Positions 44,060-52,936 of a stretch of DNA of 64,000 nt are shown one piece after another. Position numbers and translations under genes: made by a program. Below the pieces are notes generated by a model. The model saw only the letters and a program-made list of their open reading frames with translations. It ran no database searches and was not told where the DNA came from. Each line of letters starts with the position of its first letter. The first letter of the stretch is position 1. Origin of the DNA: Verrucomicrobiia bacterium (GTDB taxonomy: Bacteria; Verrucomicrobiota; Verrucomicrobiia; Limisphaerales; JAEYXS01); the NCBI GenBank assembly GCA_036405135.1, contig DASWYF010000037.1:26016-90015 (forward strand). The letters run 5' to 3'.

Positions 44060-44375
44060 ACATGAGATGTTTCGAGTTTTTTGGTTTCTTGTTTCTGGTT
44101 GGAGAAAAAAAGGGGGGTGAAAACGGGTGGGTTTTGAATTTTGGCGCTTCAGAAGTGCAGATTTATGAGAATGGAACAAAGGACTTATTCACCGAGGGGT
44201 TGGCGGGTGGGTTTAGGATGGTGAATAACTTGGCTGGGTGTGGAGAAATGCTGGGTTTTATTGAGGGATTTAGTGCTTTTTAGGGGAGCGTTTTATCATT
44301 AGCGGTGTATAAGTTGTGCATAAGAATTCGTAGGCAAAATGGGGTTTCCTGTTATTGTGAATGCGTTCTCTGAAA

Positions 44376-45275
44376 GAACCGAGTGACCGGAGAGCGGCGC
44401 AAGTCGATGTGAAGGTTGCTCAGGATAATCCCCGGTGACGGGGGAAAGGTCGGGACAGGCTGATTGCCCCGGCCCCTCAACAATCTTAATTGGTTGCTGC
44501 AGGCAGGATTCACCGATGCCACTGGATGGGGTCGCGCCCGTTCCAGTCTAACGCGAAAAAAGGCATCTGGCGGCCAGGAGCGATTAGAAACCGCTTCAAG
44601 CCGAGTCAAGTAGTCCGGGCCCGTTTCGAGCCCGCACGAATCGCAGTCACCCCAGAGGGTGGAAGATAGCTACTGCGGATCAGCACGGAGATGGCGAAAA
44701 CGTGGTTTAACCGCCACGCCGCGAAAAACACCGAAAGGTGAACAAGCGGACGCGATCCCCGGGAAGGTCACGGAGCCCAGGCAAGGCTCGTGAAAACCTT
44801 CCGTCCTGTTGGCGACACCGGTAAATACGGTTCGCTGGCATGTGAGCGAAAAGCTACCTGAGAGTTAAGAGGTCAGACCCGTTGCACGGGGCCAACGCAT
44901 CGCCAAAAGCGATGGCCGACCCCGGGCAGAGAGGTCAAGACGCGGAACGCAGTCACAAGCGTGTCTTGACCCGGTCCGCCAGCCGGTGGCGCAACCACCA
45001 GCCGAAGCGGGCCCAGAGGCCTCACTCAATAATTCAGCGTGCGCAAGCCGCTGGACGGCCCTGCTACGAGGCCGATAACTCCGCTTGCCGTGGAGAATGG
45101 CGTCGGGAAGCTGGCAGCCAAAGTGCGCCTAATGTCAGCCCGGGAAAGAGAGTGCGGCGAACTCCCACCCCCCATTTCGTCCCCGTCTGGTCGCAAGACC
45201 GGGCGGGGACACTTGCTTTCAAGGGACGAGGTGAGAAGGGCAAAGGGCGATGGACCAGTTAGCCATTTTTCCGAC
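44376..45275 (+). ncRNA. Candidate large structured non-coding RNA (about 900 nt)
   Basis: A GC-rich stretch with no convincing ORF carries many nested stems closed by GNRA-type loops on the plus strand. Clear examples: TCCCCG/CGGGGG with GTGA (44429-44444); CACC/GGTG with GAAA (44729-44740); GGAAGGT/ACCTTCC enclosing GAGCC/GGCTC (44762-44802); CATCGC/GCGATG (44898-44914) inside GGGGCC/GGCC-CCCC; a perfect 9-bp GGTCAAGAC/GTCTTGACC (44933-44971) with inner ACGC/GCGT; GTCCCCG/CGGGGAC enclosing GGTC-GCAA-GACC (45179-45210). It ends before ATTTTT (45265-45270). RNase P, tmRNA, SRP and group II intron marks were looked for and not found. Ends are approximate; the class is unknown. Confidence 0.75.
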
Positions 45276-45312
45276 TTGTTTCAGATGATTTCTTTAGTAA
45301 AAAGGGCGTCTT

Positions 45313-45936
45313 GTGTCGTTGAAACCGAAAGTCAAACTGGGTGTTCTGGGTTCGGGCAAAGGCTCCAACATGGTGGCCATTGCCGAGGCTTGCGCTGCCG
45401 GGAAGTTGAATGCCGAGATCACGATGGTGGTGAGTGACGTGGAGACGGCGGGTATCTTGGATCGTGCGAAGGAACGCGGCTTGGCGGCGAAATACATCGC
45501 ACCGGGCAAGTTCCGCACGAAATTGGATGAAGTGGCGGAGCGGGAATACATCACGGCGATGCAGGCGGCGGGTGTCGAGTGGATCGTGCTGGCGGGGTTC
45601 ATGCGCATATTGAAGGGTGATTTTCTCCGTGCATTCGAGGGCCGGGTCATCAATATTCACCCCTCTTTGCTGCCGTCCTTTCCGGGATTGGAAGCATGGA
45701 AGCAGGCGCTGGATTACGGTGTGAAGCACACGGGCTGCACGGTGCATTTCGTGGATTCCGGCATCGATACGGGCGCGATCATCGCGCAACGGACGGTGCC
45801 GGTCTTGGATAATGATACCGCGGCGACGTTGCATGAGCGGGTGCAGGTGGCGGAACGGGAACTGTATCCGGAAGCGTTGGGGAGATTGGTGAACGGAGGC
45901 GTCAAGGTAGTAGGACGCAAAACTGTCAGTCAGTGA
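45313..45936 (+). CDS. purN: Phosphoribosylglycinamide formyltransferase PurN
   Basis: 207 aa, normal length, starting GTG 45313. It uses 10-formyl-THF to formylate GAR in purine synthesis. Motifs: [11 protein letters not shown] at the N-terminus (about 9-19), LAGFMRIL, the catalytic Asn-His-Asp set in [11 protein letters not shown] (about 113-123) and [13 protein letters not shown]. It lies about 40 bp after the structured RNA candidate, with no clear terminator between, so the RNA could be a leader. hisG follows 46 bp later. Confidence 0.95.
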   Translation: MSLKPKVKLGVLGSGKGSNMVAIAEACAAGKLNAEITMVVSDVETAGILDRAKERGLAAKYIAPGKFRTKLDEVAEREYITAMQAAGVEWIVLAGFMRILKGDFLRAFEGRVINIHPSLLPSFPGLEAWKQALDYGVKHTGCTVHFVDSGIDTGAIIAQRTVPVLDNDTAATLHERVQVAERELYPEALGRLVNGGVKVVGRKTVSQ

Positions 45937-45982
45937 TTTGCTGATGGTTGATAGTGGCTAGTTGATGGAAAGATTTTTTGAA

Positions 45983-46861
45983 ATGAGCAAACAGGTATTA
46001 AAGTTCGGATTGCCGAAGGGCAGTTTGCAGGACGCCACCATCGAGAAGATGGCGAAGGCGGGGTTCAATATTCAGGTGAGCAGCCGCTCCTACATCCCGT
46101 ATGTGGATGATGTGGAGCTGGACATCCGCCTGATCCGTGCGCAGGAGATCAGCCGTTACGTGGCGCATGGGTATCTGGACTGCGGTATCACGGGCCATGA
46201 CTGGATCAAAGAAAATGACTCGGATGTGCATGAAGTCGGCGAGTTCATTTTCAGCAAGATTTCCCGCCAACCGACCCGTTGGGTGCTGTGCGTGCCTGAG
46301 CAATCACCAGTGAAATCAGTGAAAGATCTGGAAGGCAAGCGCATCGCCACGGAAGTGGTGAATTTGACGAAATCCTACCTCCGCAAGAACAAGGTGAAGG
46401 CGGAAGTGGAATTCTCCTGGGGCGCCACGGAAGTGAAGGCCCACGAACTGGTGGACGCGATCGTGGAAGTGACGGAGACGGGTTCCTCCTTGCGCGCCAA
46501 CAAGTTACGCATCGTGGATACGCTTTTGACCTCCACGCCGCGGTTGATTGCGAATCACGATTCGTGGAAGGATAAGTGGAAAAAGCAGAAAATCGAGACG
46601 ATCTCTTTGCTGCTCCGTGCGGCCATGGAGGCCGAGACGAAGGTGGGCATGAAGCTCAACATTGCCGAGAAGAACCTCGCAAAATTGTTGCAAAGTTTGC
46701 CCGCTTTGCGTAATCCAACAATTTCCAAGCTGAGTCAGGATGGCTGGGTTGCGGTGGAAACGATCATTGACGAGCACGTTGTTCGCGAATTGATCCCGCA
46801 GTTGAAGGCGGCCGGCGCAGAAGGAATCATTGAGTATCCGCTGAACAAAGTGGTTTACTAA
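45983..46861 (+). CDS. hisG: ATP phosphoribosyltransferase HisG (long form)
   Basis: 292 aa from ATG 45983 (an upstream ATG at 45965 would add 6 residues). First step of histidine synthesis: PRPP plus ATP. It opens with [14 protein letters not shown] and contains [12 protein letters not shown] and [17 protein letters not shown]. The last 75 residues form the C-terminal HisG_C regulatory domain, so it is the hexameric, HisZ-independent, histidine-inhibited type. It stands apart from other his genes, within purN-hisG. Confidence 0.95.
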   Translation: MSKQVLKFGLPKGSLQDATIEKMAKAGFNIQVSSRSYIPYVDDVELDIRLIRAQEISRYVAHGYLDCGITGHDWIKENDSDVHEVGEFIFSKISRQPTRWVLCVPEQSPVKSVKDLEGKRIATEVVNLTKSYLRKNKVKAEVEFSWGATEVKAHELVDAIVEVTETGSSLRANKLRIVDTLLTSTPRLIANHDSWKDKWKKQKIETISLLLRAAMEAETKVGMKLNIAEKNLAKLLQSLPALRNPTISKLSQDGWVAVETIIDEHVVRELIPQLKAAGAEGIIEYPLNKVVY

Positions 46862-46875
46862 ACGAAGAAAAAAAT

Positions 46876-46977
46876 ATGGGATCATTGAAGAAACGTCGTA
46901 AGTCGAAGATCAACAAGCATAAGCGCCGCAAGCAGCTCCGCGCCAACCGCCATAAGAAGCGTACCTGGCAGAAGTAA
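46876..46977 (+). CDS. 33-aa bS22/AURKAIP1-COX24-like basic protein
   Basis: Starts ATG 46876, 14 bp after hisG; 33 residues, about 55% Lys/Arg. The opening [11 protein letters not shown] and the [12 protein letters not shown]...W pattern match the small AURKAIP1/COX24-domain proteins, related to mitochondrial mS38 and to bS22 of mycobacterial ribosomes. It is therefore likely a small-subunit ribosomal protein. A strong terminator follows 42 bp later. It is too short for many annotation cut-offs. Confidence 0.8.
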   Translation: MGSLKKRRKSKINKHKRRKQLRANRHKKRTWQK

Positions 46978-47018
46978 GCCTCCCGGCTTGCTTCTTTGGA
47001 AAAAGAAATGCCTTTCAC

Positions 47019-47049
47019 CGCCGTCCCGCTCTTGCGGGACGGCGTTTTT
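47019..47049 (+). terminator. Rho-independent terminator after the bS22-like gene
   Basis: Perfect 11-bp stem CGCCGTCCCGC/GCGGGACGGCG around TCTT, then TTTTT. It ends the purN-hisG-bS22-like transcript. Confidence 0.93.
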
Positions 47050-47069
47050 GTGGCACAGAATACGTAGCG

Positions 47070-48770
47070 ATGCGTCATTCTGGATTAATCGGGTGTCTCG
47101 GTGTGGCCGCCAGCCTTCTGCTGGCTGGGTGCCAGTCATCCGCTCCGAAGTCTTCTGCCGGTCCAGCCAAGCCTGTATTAGTCACTGCTGAGGGCATTCC
47201 CGTCGAGAAATGGGATCTGACGCTCGATAAGGCAGGCGAACAGCGGGTGGAGGCGTTTGCCCGTTTCTCTGCGGGTATCAGCCTTGAATTGCAGGAGAAG
47301 GGTGATGAAGCCCTTGAAGAGTTTTTCCGGTCCGCACTCTCCGATCCCAAGAACGAGCAACTCGTCTTGGACGTCGCGCGTCGCCTGATGCAAGCGCGGC
47401 AATTGGAGAAGGCGGCCGTCCTTCTGGCCGAGTCTGGCAAAAACCCAGATGCTTCAGCGAACATGCTGACCTTGCTGGGAGCGGTGTATGCTCTGCAGGA
47501 TCGTGTGGAAGATTCCGTGGCTGCGAACCGGCGAGCGATGCAAAAAGCACCGAAGTCGCTGGGACCGTACCGCAATCTCGTGGATCTTTATCTCAAGAAA
47601 GAAAACCACGCTGCGGCGCTCAACACGTTGAACGAAGCGTCCAAAGTGGAAGGGGCCACGCCGGATTATTACTTGGGGCTGGCCGAGCTTTACGGATTTT
47701 ATCTCCGCTCCAAACCCGATCAGGCCGAGCTGGTGAAACCGAATGCGAAGGCGGCCTTGGACAAGGTTTACGAGGCGAAGCCGGAGAATGCCGAGGTGTT
47801 GCAGAAGCTGGCGGAGGGGTATCAGTTCATCAAGGACACGGCGCGCGCCACGAACCTTTATCTGGAACTTCTGAAGCGCTTTCCCAATGCGCCGGGATTG
47901 AAGGAGCGGCTCACGAACCTGTTCATCCAAGGCGGCGAGAAGGACAAGGCGATAGATTTGTTGCAGAAGATGATCCGGGAGAATCCGACCAGACATCCGG
48001 AAGCTTATTTTATCCTGGCGAACTTGCTGCGCGAGGAAAAGAAATACACCGAGGCGGCTGACCAGTTGGAGCGTATGCTGATTGTGAAGGATGATGCCGA
48101 GCCTGCTTATTACGAACTTGCGGAGATCCATAACCTGAACGAAAAACCGGAACAGGCGATGCTTGTGCTGGACAAGGCGAAGCGGCGTTTTGGCGAAAGT
48201 TTCGTGAACCGCTTCTATCGCGCCATCACTTACAACCGGCTCAAGAAGTATGATCTTGCGGTGGAGCAGTTGACGGCTGCGGAGATCATGGCGCGGGCTA
48301 CAGCGCCGGAGCGGCTCACGGCACAATTCTACTTTCAGATGGGCGCGGCGTTTGAACGGAACAAGCAGCACGATCAGGCGGTGACCTATTTTGAGAAAAG
48401 CATCGAGCTGGAGCCGGATTTCGCAGAGGCCATGAATTACCTCGGCTACATGTGGGCCGAACGCGGAGAGAACCTGGAGCGGGCGAAAGTTCTTATTGAA
48501 AAAGCACTGAATCAAGAGCCGGAGAATGCGGCGTTCCTCGACAGCATGGCGTGGGTGCTCTTCAAGCTGAACCAGCCCAAGCCCGCATTGGAGTGGATGC
48601 TCAAGGCGATGAAACACGTGGAGGAAGAAGACGCCACACTATTCGATCATCTGGGCGACATCTATGCTTCCATGAAAGATTATGGCAAAGCACGCGAAGC
48701 GTGGGAGAAGTCCTTGAAGATCGAGGTGAACAACGACGTGAAGAAGAAGCTGGATTCAGTGCCGAAGTGA
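47070..48770 (+). CDS. TPR lipoprotein
   Basis: 566 aa. A lipoprotein signal peptide with lipobox LLAGC (Cys about 21) precedes at least ten TPR-like helical pairs, e.g. LTLLGAVYALQDRVEDSV, AYFILANLLREEKKYTEAADQLERML and AMNYLGYMWAERGENLERA. It is likely attached to the outer membrane, facing the periplasm, and mediates protein contacts. Similar architecture occurs in export or polysaccharide systems, but none of those genes is nearby. Confidence 0.87.
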   Translation: MRHSGLIGCLGVAASLLLAGCQSSAPKSSAGPAKPVLVTAEGIPVEKWDLTLDKAGEQRVEAFARFSAGISLELQEKGDEALEEFFRSALSDPKNEQLVLDVARRLMQARQLEKAAVLLAESGKNPDASANMLTLLGAVYALQDRVEDSVAANRRAMQKAPKSLGPYRNLVDLYLKKENHAAALNTLNEASKVEGATPDYYLGLAELYGFYLRSKPDQAELVKPNAKAALDKVYEAKPENAEVLQKLAEGYQFIKDTARATNLYLELLKRFPNAPGLKERLTNLFIQGGEKDKAIDLLQKMIRENPTRHPEAYFILANLLREEKKYTEAADQLERMLIVKDDAEPAYYELAEIHNLNEKPEQAMLVLDKAKRRFGESFVNRFYRAITYNRLKKYDLAVEQLTAAEIMARATAPERLTAQFYFQMGAAFERNKQHDQAVTYFEKSIELEPDFAEAMNYLGYMWAERGENLERAKVLIEKALNQEPENAAFLDSMAWVLFKLNQPKPALEWMLKAMKHVEEEDATLFDHLGDIYASMKDYGKAREAWEKSLKIEVNNDVKKKLDSVPK

Positions 48771-48774
48771 TCTG

Positions 48775-48808
48775 TTTTAGCCACAGATCAACACGGATGG
48801 GCATAGAT
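48775..48808. repeat. AGCCACAGAT dispersed repeat
   Basis: TTTTAGCCACAGATCAACAC followed by GGAT, related to 24673-24708. It lies directly after the TPR lipoprotein gene. Confidence 0.5.
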
Positions 48809-48903
48809 AAAGACTTCCTGTGAGAACACTTCTTATTCTTGTGGCGATGCTTTTGCTGATGAGTTGCTGAACCAAGCACAGGGAAAGAAAGGTTCAACAG
48901 TGG

Positions 48904-49088
48904 TCGTGCCGTAAGGCACGTAAGATTCATAGCGGCAACTTTCAAGCCGCCGACATCGTTTGAGAGGCAGCGTCGCATTGGCGACGCAAGATTCGACTTC
49001 TTCGGTCACTACGTGACCGTGTATGTATGGCGTTGAAACAGCGGCTTGAAAAGCCGCTGCTATGAATCTTCTGGCCCTACGGGCCACG
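48904..49088. repeat. Cluster of hairpins in a larger inverted arrangement
   Basis: In a 384-bp gap without a gene, CGTGCC/GGCACG (48904-48920) and TGGCCC/GGGCCA (49072-49088) bound an outer inverted pair: 48922-48950 matches the reverse complement of 49041-49070 (AAGATTCATAGC and CAAGCCGC blocks). Inside are GCGTCGC/GCGACGC and GGTCAC/GTGACC hairpins. AAGATTC recurs three times. Confidence 0.65.
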
Positions 49089-49154
49089 GAACAATTGTCC
49101 GTTGATCGGCAAACTCGATTCTTATTCGGGGTAAAGCCGGGGCGGACTCGATGC

Positions 49155-50330
49155 TCATTTCCCGAACTTCTCGAAGGCCGCTTTATAGAGCGTAGGCTGG
49201 ATGGTTTTGCCGTTATCCGGTCCGGCGTAACCCTGGTGTTGCACCATATAGATGAGGGCCAGGCCTTTGTCTTTGTAGATCGTCATGTTCGTAGCGAGCG
49301 CGCCGCCGTGACCGAATTGATCTTTTCCACTGCTCCAGCCGAGGCCGTAGCTTTCTTTCAATTCCGCTGGCGTCTGGCGCTTGCCCATCTCGGCGATGGA
49401 AGCCTCGGAGATGTAACGTTTGCCGTTCAGTTCGCCACCGTTGAGAATCATCTGGCAGAAGCGGGCCACGTCCGATGTGCTGGAGAATAATCCGCCACCA
49501 GGCATGGGCTGCCGTAAACGACTATCAAGTGGGTAAGTGAGTTGGCTGATTTTCGTGGCTTCCAAGCCGTCTTTCTTCGCATTGGGTTTGTGCGGCGTGA
49601 CAAGACGTTTTAACTGCTTCTGATTCGGCCAGAAAGTCGTGTCCTTCATGCCGAGCGGTTCAAACAGGCGGACGTCGAGAAACGTTTCGTAAGACATGCC
49701 GCTCACCACTTCGATGATACGCCCGGCGGTGTTGATGCCTTCGTTGCTATAGAGATATTTGCTGTCCGGCTCGTGCAGCAAAGGCATGGCGGCATAGCTC
49801 CGCACCGCCTTCTGCAGGGTGAGCATGTCCAGAGTGGGTTCTTCCACAGGGGATTTGAAATTCAGGCCGCTGGTGTGCGAGAGGATATTACGGACCGTCA
49901 CTGGGCGCGTCGGCTTCTTCAGCAGCACATGGTTGTCATCTTTCTCAGCAATGACCATTTGGCCTTTGAATTCCGGCAGGTATTTCTCCACCGGATCGTC
50001 CAGCTTCACCTTGCCTTCATCCACCAGCATCATGAGCGCGGTGGCGGTGATGGGTTTTGACATGGAGGCGATCCAGAAGATGCCGTCCGTCTTCATCGGC
50101 TGCTTCTGGGCGACATCAGAGTAGCCGACCGATTCCAGGCTCTGGATGCCGTTCTTATCCACCACGGCTGTCACGGCACCGGCCAAGACGTTTTGCTCGA
50201 CGAATCCGACAAGGCTGTTGGCGATGCCTTTCGGAGAATCAGCGGGAATGTTTTCGGCGTTGGCGATATAAGTGTGAAAACAAATTGCCGCACCGATAAC
50301 GGCGATAAAATTCCGTCGCGTGATGTTCAT
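49155..50330 (-). CDS. Serine beta-lactamase-fold hydrolase 1
   Basis: 391 aa. Start at 50330 gives a Tat-like leader (ITRRNFIAVIGAAICF). The nucleophile motif S-M-S-K is in WIASMSKPITA (about 87-97), a YSN motif in YLYSNEG, and HGGA at the third conserved position. The family includes class C beta-lactamases, DD-carboxypeptidases and esterases. Lack of antibiotic-resistance context favours an esterase or peptidase. Probably periplasmic. It is paralogous in fold to the enzyme at 51440-52705. Confidence 0.87.
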   Translation of the reverse strand: MNITRRNFIAVIGAAICFHTYIANAENIPADSPKGIANSLVGFVEQNVLAGAVTAVVDKNGIQSLESVGYSDVAQKQPMKTDGIFWIASMSKPITATALMMLVDEGKVKLDDPVEKYLPEFKGQMVIAEKDDNHVLLKKPTRPVTVRNILSHTSGLNFKSPVEEPTLDMLTLQKAVRSYAAMPLLHEPDSKYLYSNEGINTAGRIIEVVSGMSYETFLDVRLFEPLGMKDTTFWPNQKQLKRLVTPHKPNAKKDGLEATKISQLTYPLDSRLRQPMPGGGLFSSTSDVARFCQMILNGGELNGKRYISEASIAEMGKRQTPAELKESYGLGWSSGKDQFGHGGALATNMTIYKDKGLALIYMVQHQGYAGPDNGKTIQPTLYKAAFEKFGK

Positions 50331-50454
50331 GGTGTGTTGTGTGATAGGGAGAATGAAAGCCACTGTTTGCGAATCAATCAAGCATGATGGCCTTACTTGA
50401 TTTGGATTGACCCATCCGCTTTATGCTAAATAAATAGGCTCGATCCTATCTCAT

Positions 50455-51423
50455 ATGCATCCTCGTGTTTCGCCTGTGCTTGGCCTTATCGTGTGGCTTG
50501 CTTGCATACTTGGACTGTCTGATGTCTTCGGAGCCACTTTGATCCAAGGCTACGTGCGCGCTGAGACTGCAAGATCCACCAATAGCAGTCATTTTTCACT
50601 CGTTCTGGATGGCGACGGTTCATGGCTGATCAGCCTTAAACCTGCTGCTGCACATCTGGACCGCCTTGAGGCCGGACATCTCTCCCATGAAGACACGGCT
50701 TATCTGTGCATGTCCTATCCTACCGCCTATCGCCGAATGCTCCGTTCGCTTCCGTCCAATGAAGCATATGATGCCGACGGTATCGTAGGGAGGGGTTGGA
50801 TCAAACGTGGGGAGATTCCTCAATTCGTGTTTTCAGAATACATGGCCATGCTCTGGCTCGCTTACTCCTCGGACCGGTATTTGGATGCGCACGACCGCTT
50901 GCTGGAACCTTGCTATCACGTGGGACATCAAGATTTTGTGGAAAAGAATTTGAGATTTAAAGCTGAGGTAGCCCGGTTCACAGAGCCTCCGCATTTGCCT
51001 CGCTCGGTCATCTACTTCAATGACGGAGTATTCCGCGGGACAGATAAGAATGGTAAAGCTGCGAGCAAAAAAGAAACCCCGCCATACGATCTCGGCTATA
51101 CCAATGCCATCCACCAAGTTTTAGCAGTAACCAATATTGCGGGCCTGCATTTCCCGGTCAGATTCAGTTTTCAGACATTTCGTCCTCAACCCGGGGGCAA
51201 GACCAATGTGGATCTGCTGCTGATGAAGGATTACACGTTCATCGCCACGAACTTTGCCGTAGTTCCCAAACTTACGGATTATCGCCCCAAAATCAGTGGT
51301 CCCACCGAAGTCACCGATCGACGGGAGTTTCCTCTTACCGGTGTCGAAACGGAATACGTCATCACGGACAGTTGGGTGGACCGCCCTATCCCTGATAGCG
51401 GGAAAAAATCGACTGCCAAGTAA
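50455..51423 (+). CDS. Secreted hypothetical protein
   Basis: 322 aa, not recognised. A signal peptide (LIVWLACILGLSDVFGA) is followed by a mixed body with Trp/Tyr-rich segments and no known catalytic motif. It is divergent from beta-lactamase-fold gene 1 and convergent with gene 2 (16-bp gap), so it sits between the two paralogous hydrolases. Confidence 0.68.
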   Translation: MHPRVSPVLGLIVWLACILGLSDVFGATLIQGYVRAETARSTNSSHFSLVLDGDGSWLISLKPAAAHLDRLEAGHLSHEDTAYLCMSYPTAYRRMLRSLPSNEAYDADGIVGRGWIKRGEIPQFVFSEYMAMLWLAYSSDRYLDAHDRLLEPCYHVGHQDFVEKNLRFKAEVARFTEPPHLPRSVIYFNDGVFRGTDKNGKAASKKETPPYDLGYTNAIHQVLAVTNIAGLHFPVRFSFQTFRPQPGGKTNVDLLLMKDYTFIATNFAVVPKLTDYRPKISGPTEVTDRREFPLTGVETEYVITDSWVDRPIPDSGKKSTAK

Positions 51424-51439
51424 GTGGATCAGATTTCTC

Positions 51440-52705
51440 TTACTTGATTATCGCATCGTAGATCGGTTTCTTCAGTGCCCATTCGAGCATGAAGGAGTAG
51501 GGGATGGTTTGTTCCATCGTCACGACCACGAGTTCATCTTTTGGCGAGGCCCAGTAATGTGTGCTGGCCATGCCACCCCAGCCCCATTCACCTACGGGCG
51601 CGGCGGCATCCCATTTGTCAGACGCCGCGGTGCGGACATTGAAGCCAAGGCCAAACCCAATGCCATGACGCAGTTCGTTGCCGAACCGGATGGGCATGGC
51701 CTCCTCGGGCACTTCATTATGAGTCATGAGATCCACGGTCTTCTTTTTCAAAAGACGTTTGCCGTGCAGCTCGCCGCCGTTGGCGATCATTTGGAGGAAA
51801 CGGAGATAATCGCGGGTAGTGGATACGAGCCCGCCACCGCCGGAGGAGAAGTTCGGCTTGAGGCGATAATTGCTCGTGGCCGGAACATCATTGGTTTTCA
51901 GCGTGCCTTTGCCGTCTGAGTTGTAAGCGGTCATGAAGCGATCCAGTTTTTCCGCGGGCACATGGAAACCGGTGTCCTTCATATCGAGCGGCGTAAAGAT
52001 GCGTTCTTGGAAGAAGACGGCAAGCGGTTTGCCGGAGGCCACTTCCACGACGCGACCCAAGACATCGGTGCCGAAGCTGTAGAGCCATTGTGTGCCTGGT
52101 TCAAACTTCAAAGGAAGCTTGGCAATCTTCACGCCAAACTGTTCCAGCGTTTGATTACGATCGAAGAGATTGGCCGCCTTAAAAGCCTTGTCGGCTTCAC
52201 CATTACCCACACCGCCATAGGTGAGGCCAGAGGTGTGGCGCATGAGGTCGCGCACGGTCGGTTCGCGTTTCACCGGTTGCAAGCCGCTTTCAGACCAGAT
52301 CTTGATGTCTTTGAATTCAGGGATGTATTTGGAGACGGGATCGTCCAGGCCGATCTTGCCTTCCTCATAGAGCATGAGCGCGGCGGCGCTGGTGATGGAC
52401 TTGCTCATGGAGTAGATGCGGATGATGGCGTCCTCACGCATCGCCTTGTCCGCTTCGATGTCCATTTTGCCGAAGGTTTTGTTGTAGACGATCTTGCCCT
52501 TGCGCGTGACGGCGACTTGCGCGCCCGCGAGACGTTTCTTGGCGATGAGGTCCTCCACGATCTTGTCCACCTGCGCGAGTTTTTCGGAAGACATGCCCAC
52601 GCTTTCCGGCTTGGCGGTGGGAAGTTCTTTGGCGCAGAGGGAGAGTGACTGGCCAAGGAGGACGAGAGCACACAACGGACTGACCCAAGAGTTGGAGATG
52701 GACAT
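51440..52705 (-). CDS. Serine beta-lactamase-fold hydrolase 2
   Basis: 421 aa. Start at 52705 gives a signal peptide (LCALVLLGQSLSLCAKE). S-M-S-K occurs in IYSMSKSITSAAALML (about 95-110); YSFGTDVLG supplies the second motif (Tyr) and WGWGGM the third region. The N-terminal ...TAKPESVGMSSEKL... block is typical of this esterase/beta-lactamase class. Likely extracytoplasmic esterase or carboxypeptidase. No SHV-like resistance context. Confidence 0.87.
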   Translation of the reverse strand: MSISNSWVSPLCALVLLGQSLSLCAKELPTAKPESVGMSSEKLAQVDKIVEDLIAKKRLAGAQVAVTRKGKIVYNKTFGKMDIEADKAMREDAIIRIYSMSKSITSAAALMLYEEGKIGLDDPVSKYIPEFKDIKIWSESGLQPVKREPTVRDLMRHTSGLTYGGVGNGEADKAFKAANLFDRNQTLEQFGVKIAKLPLKFEPGTQWLYSFGTDVLGRVVEVASGKPLAVFFQERIFTPLDMKDTGFHVPAEKLDRFMTAYNSDGKGTLKTNDVPATSNYRLKPNFSSGGGGLVSTTRDYLRFLQMIANGGELHGKRLLKKKTVDLMTHNEVPEEAMPIRFGNELRHGIGFGLGFNVRTAASDKWDAAAPVGEWGWGGMASTHYWASPKDELVVVTMEQTIPYSFMLEWALKKPIYDAIIK

Positions 52706-52875
52706 GGCGCGAAGGATGTTGGGTGGGGTAAGGAGTTGCAAGTTTTCAGTGCTCAGTTTTCAGCCGGTTGTACCGGAGGCCTAAAAAGTTTCGTGTTTCT
52801 GGTCTTGGGTTTCGGGTTGGTAAGGATGCGCTGATCGATTTGGGGGCATTGCCGCGACTCGGAGAGTCCGGCTCC

Positions 52876-52911
52876 AAAGAAAAAGCCCGGAAGCTTTGGC
52901 TTCCGGGCTTT
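52876..52911 (-). terminator. Terminator of the lipoprotein-pseudopilin operon
   Basis: A perfect 13-bp stem AAAGCCCGGAAGC/GCTTCCGGGCTTT (52882-52894 and 52899-52911) around a 4-nt loop; on the minus strand it is followed by TTTTTCTTT. Confidence 0.92.
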
Positions 52912-52936
52912 GCTAGAGTTTTAAATGGTCAACCGC

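Noticed and set aside
43616..44179. 187-aa minus-strand ORF
   Set aside because: Covers the end of the phosphatase gene and several repeats; composition is Pro/Ser/His noise.
44044..44283. 79-aa ORF on the plus strand
   Set aside because: Overlaps a repeat unit, has no signal or fold features, and lies in AT-rich DNA; probably chance.
44376..45275. RNase P RNA, tmRNA, SRP RNA or group II intron for the structured region
   Set aside because: None of the conserved cores is seen: no GAGGAAAGUCC or ACAGAA...CCGGCUUA blocks for RNase P, no tRNA-like end or tag ORF for tmRNA, no SRP Alu or GGAAGG-x-AGC core, and no domain V with the AGC/GAAA pattern.
44882..45437. Two ORFs (126 and 132 aa) across the structured RNA
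   Set aside because: Arg/Gln-rich composition typical of reading through stems; one runs into purN out of frame.
47454..48617. 387-aa ORF antisense to the TPR lipoprotein
   Set aside because: Shadow frame with no motif; the TPR frame is clear.
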